From Parabacteroides distasonis (GTDB lineage: Bacteria; Bacteroidota; Bacteroidia; Bacteroidales; Tannerellaceae): a stretch of DNA of 64,000 nt. The DNA is taken from assembly GCA_021531385.1 (NCBI GenBank), contig JAFBIR010000007.1:1-64000 (forward strand), written 5' to 3'. The notes under the pieces are model-generated. The model searched no databases. It was given only the letters and a program-made list of their open reading frames with translations, and was not told where the DNA came from. Every line of letters starts with the position of its first letter. Position 1 is the first letter of the stretch. A program made the translations under genes and the position numbers. This document shows, one piece after another, positions 26,383 to 34,342 of the stretch.

Positions 26383-26940
26383 ATGGAATTTGTTAGAGTT
26401 ATATCTGGATATAATCATCTTTGGGCCGTCAAAGAGGAGGAAAAAGAAACGGATGAGCTATCGTCTCTTTTCCGTCAATGGAGTAATTTCAACTATTTAC
26501 TTGATTTCTTTTTTGCCAATCTGGACGATCTCCAAAACTTTTTTCATGTAGAAAAGGTAAGTGATGCGATTAATGATACACTGGAGGATGCAAAGGTATT
26601 GGAACGTCTTATACTGGACTTTCCATATACTGAACAGCTGGACGGGCTATTTCATCCACTGAGCCTTGCGGATAATAGAGTTCGTGAGCTGTCACGTGAA
26701 AAAGCGAGAAATTGGGATAGGAGGCGGCATCCGAGTTGGTTGCGTATTTATGCAATTCGTATTGAACCCAATGTATATATTGTTACAGGTGGTGCTATTA
26801 AACTAACTGCTACAATGCAGGAACGTGAACATACGTTGAGAGAACTTGACAAATTGAATGTTTGTCGAGACTACTTGAAGCAGAATGGTGTATTCGATCA
26901 AGATAGTTTTATGGATTTCTTTGAGGAGGAGCAATTATGA
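26383..26940 (+). CDS. Uncharacterised protein, putative toxin partner of an XRE regulator
   Basis: A 185-residue protein without a firmly recognised domain. Its C-terminal half (RIYAIRIEPNVYIVTGGAIK, then TMQERE) has the short basic beta-strand pattern seen in RelE/HigB-like toxins and phage-derived proteins that pair with XRE antitoxins, but this is a weak resemblance. The start at 26383 (MEFVRVISGY) is supported by the promoter at 26332-26362; a longer reading from 26332 starts inside that promoter. Its stop overlaps the next gene's start as ATGA (26937-26940). The arrangement, with the putative toxin first and the HTH protein second, is that of HigBA-type modules. Composition is more AT-rich than the flanking locus, suggesting acquisition. 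Confidence 0.65.
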   Translation: MEFVRVISGYNHLWAVKEEEKETDELSSLFRQWSNFNYLLDFFFANLDDLQNFFHVEKVSDAINDTLEDAKVLERLILDFPYTEQLDGLFHPLSLADNRVRELSREKARNWDRRRHPSWLRIYAIRIEPNVYIVTGGAIKLTATMQEREHTLRELDKLNVCRDYLKQNGVFDQDSFMDFFEEEQL

Positions 26941-27242
26941 AACAGAAGACATTAGAATTTCTGGAGGCTCATCAGAGTGAAAAGCCTTCAACCTTTGCTG
27001 AAGATGCCAAATGGAGAGAAGAAAACGAAGTGTGGCTTAAATGGTCGCAGAGTATTGCTTTATCCATTGTGGATTACATGCAGGCTAATAATTTGAGTCG
27101 TACTGATATTGCCACAAAACTTGGCGTTTCTCCACAATATGTCAGTCGCATATTGTCTGGTAATACAAATTTCTCATTTAAGAGCATTGCAGAGATAGAG
27201 AAAAAACTGGGTATTTCCTGCATGGGAACTGTTTTGGTTTAA
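26937..27242 (+). CDS. XRE-family helix-turn-helix protein, putative antitoxin
   Basis: A 101-residue protein with a Cro/C1-type HTH in its second half (NNLSRTDIATKLGVSPQYVS, then RILSGNTNFSFKSIAEIEKK). The N-terminal 45 residues form a charged helical segment that could bind the partner. Its start overlaps the upstream gene by four bases, so the two are translated together. Such regulators usually neutralise the toxin and repress the operon, which would act at 26332-26362. The gene order and overlap support a type II toxin-antitoxin module; function is otherwise inferred. Confidence 0.8.
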   Translation: MKQKTLEFLEAHQSEKPSTFAEDAKWREENEVWLKWSQSIALSIVDYMQANNLSRTDIATKLGVSPQYVSRILSGNTNFSFKSIAEIEKKLGISCMGTVLV

Positions 27243-27369
27243 GCATGATTCCGAGAACGTCTTTTATTGGCAGATGTACGGCCTGTGCATCTGGCGATGT
27301 GATGAAAAAGAGCATTTATTTAGTGTGAACAAAGTGATCCGTTGAGCCGTTATAAAGAAAAAAGGGATA

Positions 27370-28119
27370 ATGAGACTGGTTTATATTTATCATAGTGGGT
27401 TTGCGATCGAAGCGGGAGGCTTTTCCCTCCTCTTCGATTACTTCAAGGATAGTGATCCTGATCCGGCAAAGGGGTATGTGTATGCACAGCTCTTGCGGCG
27501 GAAGGGGCCACTCTATGTGCTCTCTTCCCATTTTCACCCAGACCATTTCAATCCGGAGGTGTTGCGTTGGCAAGAGCAGAAGGCGGACATCACATATCTC
27601 TTCTCGCGTGACATTTTGAAGCGCAAGCGGGCAAAGGCGGAGGATGCGATTTACCTACGGAAGGGCGAACAGTATGCGGATGAACGACTGCGGGTGACGG
27701 CTTGTGGCTCGACCGATGTGGGGGTCTCCTTTTTGGTAGCGCTGAACGGTTTGAAGATTTTCCATGCCGGCGATCTCAACAACTGGCATTGGGAGGAGGA
27801 ATCGACCCCAGAGGAGATCGCACAGATGGAAGGCGATTTCAAGAAGGAGTTGAAAGACTTGGCGCAGTTGGCTCCTCGGTTAGACTTGGCGATGTTCCCG
27901 GTCGATCCCCGTATGGGTGGCGACTTTATGCGAGGTGCTCGCCAGTTTCTGGATCGGATCCCGACCCGTTGTTTCGTCCCGATGCACTTTTGGGCGCAGC
28001 CGCAAAAGGTGGCTCCCTTCAAATCCTATGCCGAAAGCAAAGACACCCGATTTGTCTTGTTAGGAGAGCCGGGGGAGGAATTGGAAATGAGGAATGAGGA
28101 GTTAGGAATGAGGATTTAG
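27370..28119 (+). CDS. MBL-fold metallo-hydrolase
   Basis: A 249-residue metallo-beta-lactamase-fold protein. The metal motif HxHxDH is present as HFHPDH at about residues 57-62. A further metal-binding Asp lies in FHAGDLNNWHW, and a late His in PMHFWA. It has no signal peptide. Related Bacteroidetes proteins are annotated only as MBL-fold hydrolases (UlaG-like or beta-lactamase superfamily), and the substrate is unknown. The last dozen residues (from LEMRNEELG onward) are encoded by a GGAATGAGGA-type simple repeat, so the natural C terminus has probably been replaced or extended by the repeat. It runs with the VOC gene 29 bases downstream. Confidence 0.85.
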   Translation: MRLVYIYHSGFAIEAGGFSLLFDYFKDSDPDPAKGYVYAQLLRRKGPLYVLSSHFHPDHFNPEVLRWQEQKADITYLFSRDILKRKRAKAEDAIYLRKGEQYADERLRVTACGSTDVGVSFLVALNGLKIFHAGDLNNWHWEEESTPEEIAQMEGDFKKELKDLAQLAPRLDLAMFPVDPRMGGDFMRGARQFLDRIPTRCFVPMHFWAQPQKVAPFKSYAESKDTRFVLLGEPGEELEMRNEELGMRI

Positions 28120-28148
28120 GATTTATATATAATAAGGTATAAAGAGAT

Positions 28149-28532
28149 ATGGTAAAAGGCAGATTTGATCATTTCAACATCAACGTAACAAACTTGGAGC
28201 GAAGCATCGCTTTTTATGCGCAGGCCTTGGGCTTGAAGGAGCATCATCGGAAAGAGGCGGAGGACGGTTCTTTCATTTTGGTTTATCTGACTGACGAGAC
28301 TACGAGCTTCTTGATGGAGCTGACCTGGCTCCGGGATCGGCAGGAGCCCTATGAGTTGGGCGACAACGAGAGCCACCTCTGTTTCCGTGTGGGTGGCGAT
28401 TATGCGGAAGTGAGGGCTTACCACAAGGCGATGGATGCGGTTTGCTACGAGAATGAGGCAATGGGACTGTATTTCATCCATGATCCGGATGACTACTGGA
28501 TTGAGATTTTACCCTTGGAGGGGAAATATTGA
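28149..28532 (+). CDS. VOC family protein (glyoxalase-like)
   Basis: A 127-residue vicinal oxygen chelate protein with two beta-alpha-beta-beta-beta modules. It shows the metal-ligand-type residues His8 (FDHFNINVTNLERS), Glu in the LMELTW strand, His in the ESHLCFRV strand and Glu in WIEILP. This is the full glyoxalase I ligand set, so lactoylglutathione lyase activity is plausible. Bacteroidetes generally use other thiols, however, so the natural substrate is uncertain. The preceding MBL-fold hydrolase could be a glyoxalase II-like partner, but that protein is not typical GloB. A strong terminator follows at 28560-28604. Confidence 0.82.
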   Translation: MVKGRFDHFNINVTNLERSIAFYAQALGLKEHHRKEAEDGSFILVYLTDETTSFLMELTWLRDRQEPYELGDNESHLCFRVGGDYAEVRAYHKAMDAVCYENEAMGLYFIHDPDDYWIEILPLEGKY

Positions 28533-28559
28533 TTCTATAACAATGTTGCATAGCATAAG

Positions 28560-28604
28560 AATTACCCTCTTGTGTATAAATTACACCAGTAGGGTAATTT
28601 TTTT
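28560..28604 (+). terminator. Terminator behind the VOC gene
   Basis: AATTACCCT (28560-28568) pairs with 28591-28599, with an inner stem, and is followed by a run of T to 28604. Confidence 0.85.
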
Positions 28605-28637
28605 GTCGTTTTCTATGGATACTTCTATCAAACCTAC

Positions 28638-28645
28638 TATATTTG
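28638..28645 (+). promoter_or_regulatory. -7 element of the glucokinase gene
   Basis: TATATTTG lies 45 bases before the start codon. No good -33 element was seen at the expected distance. Confidence 0.5.
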
Positions 28646-28690
28646 CTACGCTAAAACATTAAAATCATTATTAATCCTAAAGATAAAATC

Positions 28691-29677
28691 ATGGAGAAGC
28701 CTTATGTAGTAGGTATCGATATAGGCGGTACCAACACTGTTTTTGGAGTAGTTGACGCAAGAGGTACTATTTTGTATAGTGGTGCGATCAAGACTGGTAA
28801 GTATGCAGAGATTGACGATTATGTAGAAGCGTTGGCCAATGGTTTGAATGGCATCATCGAGCAAGCTGGTGGTCCGGATAAAATCAAAGGCGTGGGTGTA
28901 GGTGCACCTAACGGTAACTTCTTCAATGGTTGCATCGAGTTTGCGCCGAACTTGCCTTGGAAGGGTAAAATCCCCTTGGCTCAGTTGATCAGCGAGAAGA
29001 TCGGTGGTATTCCTGTGGCTTTGACGAATGACGCGAACGCTGCGGCGATCGGTGAGATGACTTACGGTGCGGCTCGTGGTATGAAGGATTTCATCGTCAT
29101 CACCCTCGGTACAGGTGTTGGTAGTGGTATCGTGATTGGCGGTAACTTGGTTTATGGCCATGACGGTTTCGCAGGTGAGTTAGGTCACGTGATCATGCGT
29201 CGTAACAACGGTCGTCTTTGCGGTTGCGGTCGTCAGGGCTGTTTGGAGGCATACGCTTCCGCAACAGGTGTGGCACGCACAGCACGCGAGTACTTGGAGA
29301 TCCGTAAGGATGAGAGCGTATTGCGCGAGTTAGATCCGGATGAGATCACTTCAAAGGATGTGTATGACGCAGCGATGAAGAATGATAAGATTGCGTTGGA
29401 GATCTTCGAGGCAACCGGTACGATGTTGGGTGAGGCATTCGCTGACTTCGTAGCTTTCTCAAGCCCGGAGGCAATCATCCTCTTCGGTGGTTTGGCTAAG
29501 TCTGGCGACTTGATCATGAACCCGATCAAACGTGCGATGGATAAGAACATGTTGAAGGTGTTCGCGGGCAAGACGAAGGTGTTGTTCTCTCAATTGAAAG
29601 AGGCAGACGCAGCCGTTTTGGGTGCCAGCGCATTGGGTTGGGAAGTTAAGGTTCAGGATCCCACTTTGGACTTCTAA
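28691..29677 (+). CDS. glcK: ROK family glucokinase
   Basis: A 328-residue cytosolic sugar kinase of the ROK family. The phosphate-binding loop DIGGTNTVFGVV is at the N terminus. The glucose-binding ENDANAAA-type segment appears as TNDANAAAIGE. The ROK zinc site lies in GHV...CGCGRQGCLE. The C-terminal ATP-binding strand reads ILFGGLAKSG. The length fits bacterial glucokinases that phosphorylate glucose with ATP. It has its own promoter element and terminator, so it is a single-gene unit. Its place near a GH13-containing polysaccharide locus fits the use of released glucose. Related ROK kinases for mannose or N-acetylglucosamine cannot be excluded. Confidence 0.9.
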   Translation: MEKPYVVGIDIGGTNTVFGVVDARGTILYSGAIKTGKYAEIDDYVEALANGLNGIIEQAGGPDKIKGVGVGAPNGNFFNGCIEFAPNLPWKGKIPLAQLISEKIGGIPVALTNDANAAAIGEMTYGAARGMKDFIVITLGTGVGSGIVIGGNLVYGHDGFAGELGHVIMRRNNGRLCGCGRQGCLEAYASATGVARTAREYLEIRKDESVLRELDPDEITSKDVYDAAMKNDKIALEIFEATGTMLGEAFADFVAFSSPEAIILFGGLAKSGDLIMNPIKRAMDKNMLKVFAGKTKVLFSQLKEADAAVLGASALGWEVKVQDPTLDF

Positions 29678-29699
29678 ATTGTAGATGAGTTAATTATAG

Positions 29700-29737
29700 C
29701 ACCCTCCCGGAGGAAGCTCCGGAAGGGTGTTTTTTTA
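29700..29737 (+). terminator. Terminator of the glucokinase gene
   Basis: The hairpin CACCCTCCCGGAG/CTCCGGAAGGGTG is followed by seven T. Confidence 0.9.
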
Positions 29738-29749
29738 TAGGGCTGTAAT

Positions 29750-30271
29750 ATGCAACATCCTTTGCATGATTTTCATTATTGTCCCCGCTGTGGATCAGCC
29801 AGTTTCATGGTGAATGATGCTCGCTCTAAGCGTTGTGGAGCCTGCGGCTTTGTCTATTACTTGAATCCCTCCTCGGCTGTGGCCTGTTTTATTCGGGATA
29901 AGGAGGGGCGTTTATTGGTTGTCCGTCGTCGGTGTGAGCCTGCGAAGGGTACGTTAGATCTGCCCGGAGGCTTCGCAGAGTTGGATGAGACCCTGGAGGA
30001 GGCCTTGCAACGAGAGGTGAAAGAGGAGACCGGGCTGACCTTGCGGTCGTTCCGCTATCTCTTCTCGCTGCCCAATCGTTATACCTTTTCTGGTTTTGTG
30101 GTGCATACCTTGGATGCCTTCTTCGAGGGCGAAGTCGATACGTTCGATGAGGTTGCTGTTGCAGATGATGCCGCTGAAGCACTTGCGCTCACGCCCGATG
30201 CTATCAGTCCGGAACAGTTTGGGTTAGATTCCATCCGCAAAGCCTTGTATAAATTAGGAATTAGGAGTTAG
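29750..30271 (+). CDS. Nudix hydrolase with N-terminal zinc ribbon
   Basis: A 173-residue Nudix protein. A zinc ribbon with Cys11, Cys14, Cys29 and Cys32 precedes the Nudix domain. The Nudix box GX5EX7REUXEEXGU is complete from Gly74 (FAELDE...REVKEETGL). The ribbon plus Nudix combination is like NADH pyrophosphatase NudC, but the protein is shorter and lacks the SQPWPFP signature, so the substrate may be a different nucleoside diphosphate derivative. The last five residues and stop are encoded inside a TTAGGAA-type simple repeat that begins at 30252. It starts 12 bases after the glucokinase terminator. Confidence 0.9.
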   Translation: MQHPLHDFHYCPRCGSASFMVNDARSKRCGACGFVYYLNPSSAVACFIRDKEGRLLVVRRRCEPAKGTLDLPGGFAELDETLEEALQREVKEETGLTLRSFRYLFSLPNRYTFSGFVVHTLDAFFEGEVDTFDEVAVADDAAEALALTPDAISPEQFGLDSIRKALYKLGIRS

Positions 30272-30325
30272 GAATTAGGACTTATTCATTCCTCACTCTT
30301 CACTCCTCATTTCTCATTCCTCATT
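30252..30325. repeat. Simple repeat of GGAATTAGG/CCTCATTCC type
   Basis: Tandem TTAGGAA units (30254-30279) are followed by their complement-type CTCATTC units (30285-30325), making a loose inverted repeat. It covers the Nudix stop codon. The same motif occurs at 28083-28120 and 50297-50334. Confidence 0.8.
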
Positions 30326-30336
30326 GAGCGAAGCGA

Positions 30337-31608
30337 TCAAAGTCCTAACTCCACTTGGAAGCGCAGCTGCCAACGGTTGTAGGGATCAGCGGCTTCCCGC
30401 TTGCTGTTGTAAGAGGCATCCGCTTGGATTTTCAAGCTATGGCCGATGAGGTATTTCGTGACCGCAATCGTCGTTTGGTTATAGTGCTTATAGCCGATGA
30501 CGGGTTGTACCTCTTTGGCAGGTAGCATCATGGAATTACGCAAAGCGATCTCCCAGTTGGAGGGGAAGAGATAGGAGGTCTGTATATTCACGCCATTTCC
30601 TTTGTAGATGCAGACGCTGGGATCGGAAGTGAAGAGGGGATCACTCGTCGAACGCCCCATGAAATCAGTATAGAAAGCAAATCCTTGATATTTCAAGATA
30701 AAGTCCACGAAATAGGCATGTAGGTTGCGTGTCTCGCCATTGGGTAGGACACTTCCGTTCTGTCCTTGCAGACGGGTGGTCTTATCGTTGTAGGAGTAGG
30801 CTCCCGCTAAAAGCACTTTAACTTTCGACTCCCGCTCAAAGTCTCCCTCGGCTACCTCTCCCAACGATTTGAAGCGTCCAAAGGGATAAAGCTCCAAGCG
30901 GCCGGTGTAGGCAAAGCCGGTGTTCTTGCTTGTCGCCCAGTTACGTCCCTCTCCCAATGTGACAGAGGCCTTTGCCGCTACGTTAAAATCACCAGCGAGG
31001 GGTTTATAGAACTCTCCGAAGAAACCGAAGTCACGATCGAGATTAAATTCGGAGTTGACGATGCTTCGATCGACAAATTGTAAAGCACTGGATGAGTTGA
31101 CCCTGGCTCGGTTGGCCTTGATCTTAGTTTGTCCGAAGCCGATGTTCCAAGTGGAATTAGGCATGTAGTAGATCATGGCGTCGCGTACGATATTGGTATT
31201 GCCATTCGGCAAAATCTTTGTGTCGTAAGGCGTGAATCCCAATTGGATGGAGTAGAGCAGCTTGGGCGAGAAGATGTAACCGTCGAAACGCAAGCGTAGG
31301 CGCTTCACCCTTGCCTCTGTGTGCTGTAGGGAAAAATCCTCATCGAAATCCATGGCTAACAGATTCTGCATACGGAAACGCATCGTCATCTTATACAATT
31401 TGTTGCGGGGCTGGAAAGTGACACCTTTACCGACCTCGATATTAGGCATGTTGCGTAATCGCTCCAACACCTCAGCGTCTTGGGTGATATTCTCCGCAAT
31501 GGAATCTTCCGTTAAGAAAGCCAACGTTTTTGACAAGTCGTTTTGCGCAGTGGCGCAACAGCATCCTATGCCTAAGAGCAAGGAGGTGATTAGCTTTTTG
31601 CAGTTCAT
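30337..31608 (-). CDS. Outer-membrane porin, OprO/OprP (phosphate-selective porin) family
   Basis: A 423-residue predicted 16-stranded outer-membrane porin with a signal peptide (cleaved near residue 21, after ATAQ). The Porin_O_P pattern starts around residue 75, with alternating strands such as RLRLRFDGYIFSPKLLYSIQ. It ends with a C-terminal aromatic-alternating strand, LRFQVELGL. Pseudomonas members are phosphate or pyrophosphate specific. In Bacteroidetes the family is large and its substrates mostly unknown. It is a single gene with the -7 element TACCTTTG at 31644-31651. Its 3' end faces the Nudix gene across the simple repeat. Confidence 0.88.
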   Translation of the reverse strand: MNCKKLITSLLLGIGCCCATAQNDLSKTLAFLTEDSIAENITQDAEVLERLRNMPNIEVGKGVTFQPRNKLYKMTMRFRMQNLLAMDFDEDFSLQHTEARVKRLRLRFDGYIFSPKLLYSIQLGFTPYDTKILPNGNTNIVRDAMIYYMPNSTWNIGFGQTKIKANRARVNSSSALQFVDRSIVNSEFNLDRDFGFFGEFYKPLAGDFNVAAKASVTLGEGRNWATSKNTGFAYTGRLELYPFGRFKSLGEVAEGDFERESKVKVLLAGAYSYNDKTTRLQGQNGSVLPNGETRNLHAYFVDFILKYQGFAFYTDFMGRSTSDPLFTSDPSVCIYKGNGVNIQTSYLFPSNWEIALRNSMMLPAKEVQPVIGYKHYNQTTIAVTKYLIGHSLKIQADASYNSKREAADPYNRWQLRFQVELGL

Positions 31609-31643
31609 AGTGCCTAATTAAATGGATGAATCAGAATGTGGTG

Positions 31644-31651
31644 CAAAGGTA
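31644..31651 (-). promoter_or_regulatory. -7 element of the porin gene
   Basis: TACCTTTG on the minus strand, 36 bases before the start at 31608. Confidence 0.6.
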
Positions 31652-31709
31652 TAAGGAGTTTGTTGACGAGATATGACAATCGTGTTACAATTGTGTTACA
31701 AATGCGGGA

Positions 31710-32480
31710 TTACTCCTCTGGTTCAAACTGATCCAGATAGAGCGATTCTCCGTCCCAGACAATGTAGGAGCAGTAGTGCATCCAATCACCGGCTATCAGT
31801 AGGCGAGTGCTGCGACTCAGCATCAGGTCGAGTAGGATGTGGCGATGGCCAAAGAGGAAGAAATTAATGTCGGGATGGGTTTGCAAATAGTCTTTGGCGA
31901 AACGAACCAAGTATTCGCCGGCCTCTCCTTGATAGTCTTCCGCCTCTGGCTCAGCCAAACCTTTTTTGCGGCTGCTCAAAGACCATCCTAAGGCAAATGC
32001 AAACGACCAACGGGGGTGAATGCCGGCGTAAAGCCATTGGCAGAAACGATTGCGAAAGAGTTTGCGTAGGAAGCAGAAGGCTTTGCTACGATTGTCCACC
32101 TCGTCGCCATGCCCCAAGAAGAAGCGTTTACCTAATAGGTCGATAGTCAGCACATCCCGATGGATAATTGCCCCGATCTCCTTGGGCAGGTAATCGAACA
32201 TCCAGATGTCATGATTGCCGGTAAAGAAATGGATCTCCACACCTTGATCGGAGAGCTCCGCCAGTTTGCCCAGGAAGCGGACATGTCCTTTGGGCACGAC
32301 ATATTTATATTCATACCAATAGTCGAACATGTCACCCAGGAACCAGATGGCTGCTGCTTCCTCTTTGATGCTGTCTAACCAACGCACCAGTTTGCGTTCG
32401 ACTGCCAATGGGTCGGTGTGAAAACGAGCCCCTAAATGGGCATCCGAGGCAAAAAAGATCTTCTTCCCGTTGTTCGCCAT
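31710..32480 (-). CDS. lpxH: UDP-2,3-diacylglucosamine diphosphatase
   Basis: A 256-residue calcineurin-like phosphoesterase that converts UDP-2,3-diacylglucosamine to lipid X in lipid A synthesis. The metal motifs occur in order: ASDAHLGA (residues 10-17), LGDMFDYW, GNHDIW, FLGHGDEVD and FGHRH. The spacing between GNHD and the late GH motifs and the length fit LpxH rather than a generic phosphoesterase. The Bacteroidetes form is a little longer than the E. coli enzyme. It acts at the inner face of the cytoplasmic membrane. The SufT-like gene lies just upstream with a 15-base gap, so the two probably share a transcript. Confidence 0.9.
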   Translation of the reverse strand: MANNGKKIFFASDAHLGARFHTDPLAVERKLVRWLDSIKEEAAAIWFLGDMFDYWYEYKYVVPKGHVRFLGKLAELSDQGVEIHFFTGNHDIWMFDYLPKEIGAIIHRDVLTIDLLGKRFFLGHGDEVDNRSKAFCFLRKLFRNRFCQWLYAGIHPRWSFAFALGWSLSSRKKGLAEPEAEDYQGEAGEYLVRFAKDYLQTHPDINFFLFGHRHILLDLMLSRSTRLLIAGDWMHYCSYIVWDGESLYLDQFEPEE

Positions 32481-32495
32481 CTGTCTTTGCTTGGT

Positions 32496-32813
32496 TTAGA
32501 GCATACCTAATTCCAGTTTGGCCTCCTCGGTCATCATGTCACGATCCCACTCCGGCTCAAATACTAAGTTGACCTCGACCGACTTTACCCCGTCGATCGA
32601 CTCAATCTTTTGGCGCACATCTTCGAGGATGAAGTCTGCCGCCGGACAGTTGGGGGCTGTCAAGGTCATGTCGATCCGCACATTGTGCTCCTCGTCAATA
32701 TCTACCTTGTAAATCAGTCCCAAATCATAGATATTTACGGGTATCTCCGGGTCGTACACCGTTTTCAGCATCGTGACGATCTTTTCTTCAGTCTGGAGAA
32801 ATTCGTTGTTCAT
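32496..32813 (-). CDS. DUF59 (MIP18/SufT-like) iron-sulfur assembly protein
   Basis: A 105-residue DUF59 family protein. The conserved core is VYDPEIPVNIYDLGLIY at about residues 19-35, followed by MTLTAPNCPAAD with the invariant Cys. Proteins of this family (SufT, PaaD, MIP18) help mature iron-sulfur proteins. The single-domain length matches SufT-like members. It is the first gene of a likely two-gene unit with lpxH and has a TATATTTG promoter element at 32848-32855. The client proteins are not known. Confidence 0.9.
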   Translation of the reverse strand: MNNEFLQTEEKIVTMLKTVYDPEIPVNIYDLGLIYKVDIDEEHNVRIDMTLTAPNCPAADFILEDVRQKIESIDGVKSVEVNLVFEPEWDRDMMTEEAKLELGML

Positions 32814-32847
32814 CTTCTTTTAAATTTTGTCTTCGCTTTTGAGCGAG

Positions 32848-32855
32848 CAAATATA
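32848..32855 (-). promoter_or_regulatory. -7 element of the SufT-like/lpxH unit
   Basis: TATATTTG on the minus strand, 35 bases before the start at 32813. Confidence 0.6.
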
Positions 32856-32909
32856 CATTAATTCCCGCTATTTCGTCACATGCGTCAAGCAGAGATTCGG
32901 ATGAGGTGG

Positions 32910-33593
32910 TTAGATATTCCCCTCGTCCGCATAGCTATAATAGCCTGTGGCGGAGAGAATGATATGATCTAAAAGGGTTATCTCCATGAGTTTGGCGGTC
33001 TCTTTCACCCGTTCTGTCAATCGGTCATCCTCCCGGCTGGGCCGAAGGTTGCCGGAGGGATGGTTGTGGCAGAGCACCAAACCGGAGGCCAAGGTATCTA
33101 TCCCGGCTTTCAAAATGAGACGTACATCGACGGCGGTCTGGGAGATACCGCCTTGGCTGATCTTGACTTTACTGATCACTTTGTTGTTGCGGTTGAGGGT
33201 GGCTACCCAAAGCTCCTCGTGAGGCAGGTCGCATAGCAAGGCGTAGAAAATCAGGTAGGCATCCCGGCTATTCCCGATACTGTCGCGGGCTGGTGCCTCT
33301 GAGAGGGCTCGGCGGCGGGCTAACTCCATCGCTGCCGCTATGGTGACCGCTTTTGCCTCGCCAATTCCCTTGAAATTGGCGGTCAGCTGTGCGATCGTCA
33401 TTTTCCCTAAGTCATACAGATTGTGATTGGCTGCTCGTAGGATATGTTGTGCCACTTGGACAGCGCTCTCTTCGGCATTGCCGGAACCAATGAGGATAGC
33501 AAGCAGTTCGGCATTGCTCAAGGCTACTGCCCCTTTCAAAAGTAGTTTCTCGCGGGGGCGATCCTCTTCCGCCCATTCTTTGATAGTCAGCAT
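32910..33593 (-). CDS. radC: RadC family protein (JAMM/MPN domain)
   Basis: A 227-residue RadC protein. An N-terminal helix-hairpin-helix region (about residues 20-75, LSNAELLAILIGSG and LTANFKGIGEAKA) is followed by the JAMM metal site HNHPSGNLRPSREDD (His, His, Asp). Length is normal. Despite the old radiation-repair name, the function is not settled. Metalloprotease-like or DNA-binding roles are proposed. It lies 83 bases downstream of efp on the same strand, separated by a 17-bp perfect inverted repeat. Confidence 0.93.
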   Translation of the reverse strand: MLTIKEWAEEDRPREKLLLKGAVALSNAELLAILIGSGNAEESAVQVAQHILRAANHNLYDLGKMTIAQLTANFKGIGEAKAVTIAAAMELARRRALSEAPARDSIGNSRDAYLIFYALLCDLPHEELWVATLNRNNKVISKVKISQGGISQTAVDVRLILKAGIDTLASGLVLCHNHPSGNLRPSREDDRLTERVKETAKLMEITLLDHIILSATGYYSYADEGNI

Positions 33594-33610
33594 GGTTTTG
33601 GTTCATGTTG

Positions 33611-33661
33611 AATTTTGAGTTTTGAATGAACCACAAGGCTCAAAATTCAAAACTCAAAATT
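33611..33661. repeat. 17-bp perfect inverted repeat between efp and radC
   Basis: The AT-rich arm at 33611-33627 is exactly complementary to 33645-33661, with a 17-base loop. There is no clear T-tract beyond the arm, so it may be a weak terminator, an RNA-stability hairpin or part of the intergenic palindrome family. Confidence 0.75.
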
Positions 33662-33676
33662 TATAAGGTTATTCGG

Positions 33677-34240
33677 TTATCGGATACGGCCTACGTATGA
33701 ACCATCGGTTGTATTCACCTCGATGATCTCGCCCTCGTTGATGAACAACGGAACACGTACCTCTGCACCCGTCTCAACGGTAGCCGGCTTCAACGTGTTA
33801 GTCGCTGTATCACCCTTGATACCCGGCTCTGTGTAAGTTACTTGCAATTGAACCTTAACAGGCATATCCGCGAAAAGTACAGTCTCAGTAGAAGCGTCAG
33901 ATACAACATCTACGATCTCACCCTCTTTCATGAAATCCACACCATTGATCAAGTTCTTGTCGATGATGATGTCATCGTAAGTCTCCTGATTCATGAAGTG
34001 ATAGTGCTCACCCTCTTTGTAAGTGAACTGATAGGGACGACGCTCAACGCGTACATCCTCCAGCTTCTCACCGATGTTGAAGCGACGCTCGATCTGGCCA
34101 CCTTTAACCACATCTTTCAAGGTCGTACGCATGATCGTATTACCTTTACCCGGCTTAACGTGAAGGAAATCTACGCAGAAATACAATTTGCCATCCAAAC
34201 GGATACATGTACCCTTCTTAATGTCTTGTGAATTGATCAT
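33677..34240 (-). CDS. efp: Translation elongation factor P
   Basis: A 187-residue EF-P with the three OB-like domains. It relieves ribosome stalling at polyproline stretches. The modified-lysine loop reads VKPGKGN, with Lys32 at the tip, in the position of E. coli Lys34. KOW-like domain I (residues 1-64), the central domain and the C-terminal OB domain (ending TTDGSYVGRIR) are all complete. It has a good promoter at 34299-34329. No EpmA/EpmB-type modification gene is visible nearby. Confidence 0.97.
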   Translation of the reverse strand: MINSQDIKKGTCIRLDGKLYFCVDFLHVKPGKGNTIMRTTLKDVVKGGQIERRFNIGEKLEDVRVERRPYQFTYKEGEHYHFMNQETYDDIIIDKNLINGVDFMKEGEIVDVVSDASTETVLFADMPVKVQLQVTYTEPGIKGDTATNTLKPATVETGAEVRVPLFINEGEIIEVNTTDGSYVGRIR

Positions 34241-34298
34241 AAACTTATTGTCTTTATTTTGATATGTTTAATCTTCGTTATCTGATTGATTTTGGCTG

Positions 34299-34329
34299 CA
34301 AAAGTACGATTTCCAAAGCAAGTTACAAA
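34299..34329 (-). promoter_or_regulatory. Promoter of efp
   Basis: On the minus strand a -33 TTTG (34326-34329) and -7 TACTTTTG (34299-34306) are 19 bases apart, the expected spacing. Confidence 0.78.
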
Positions 34330-34342
34330 ACGTTTCGCCTAT

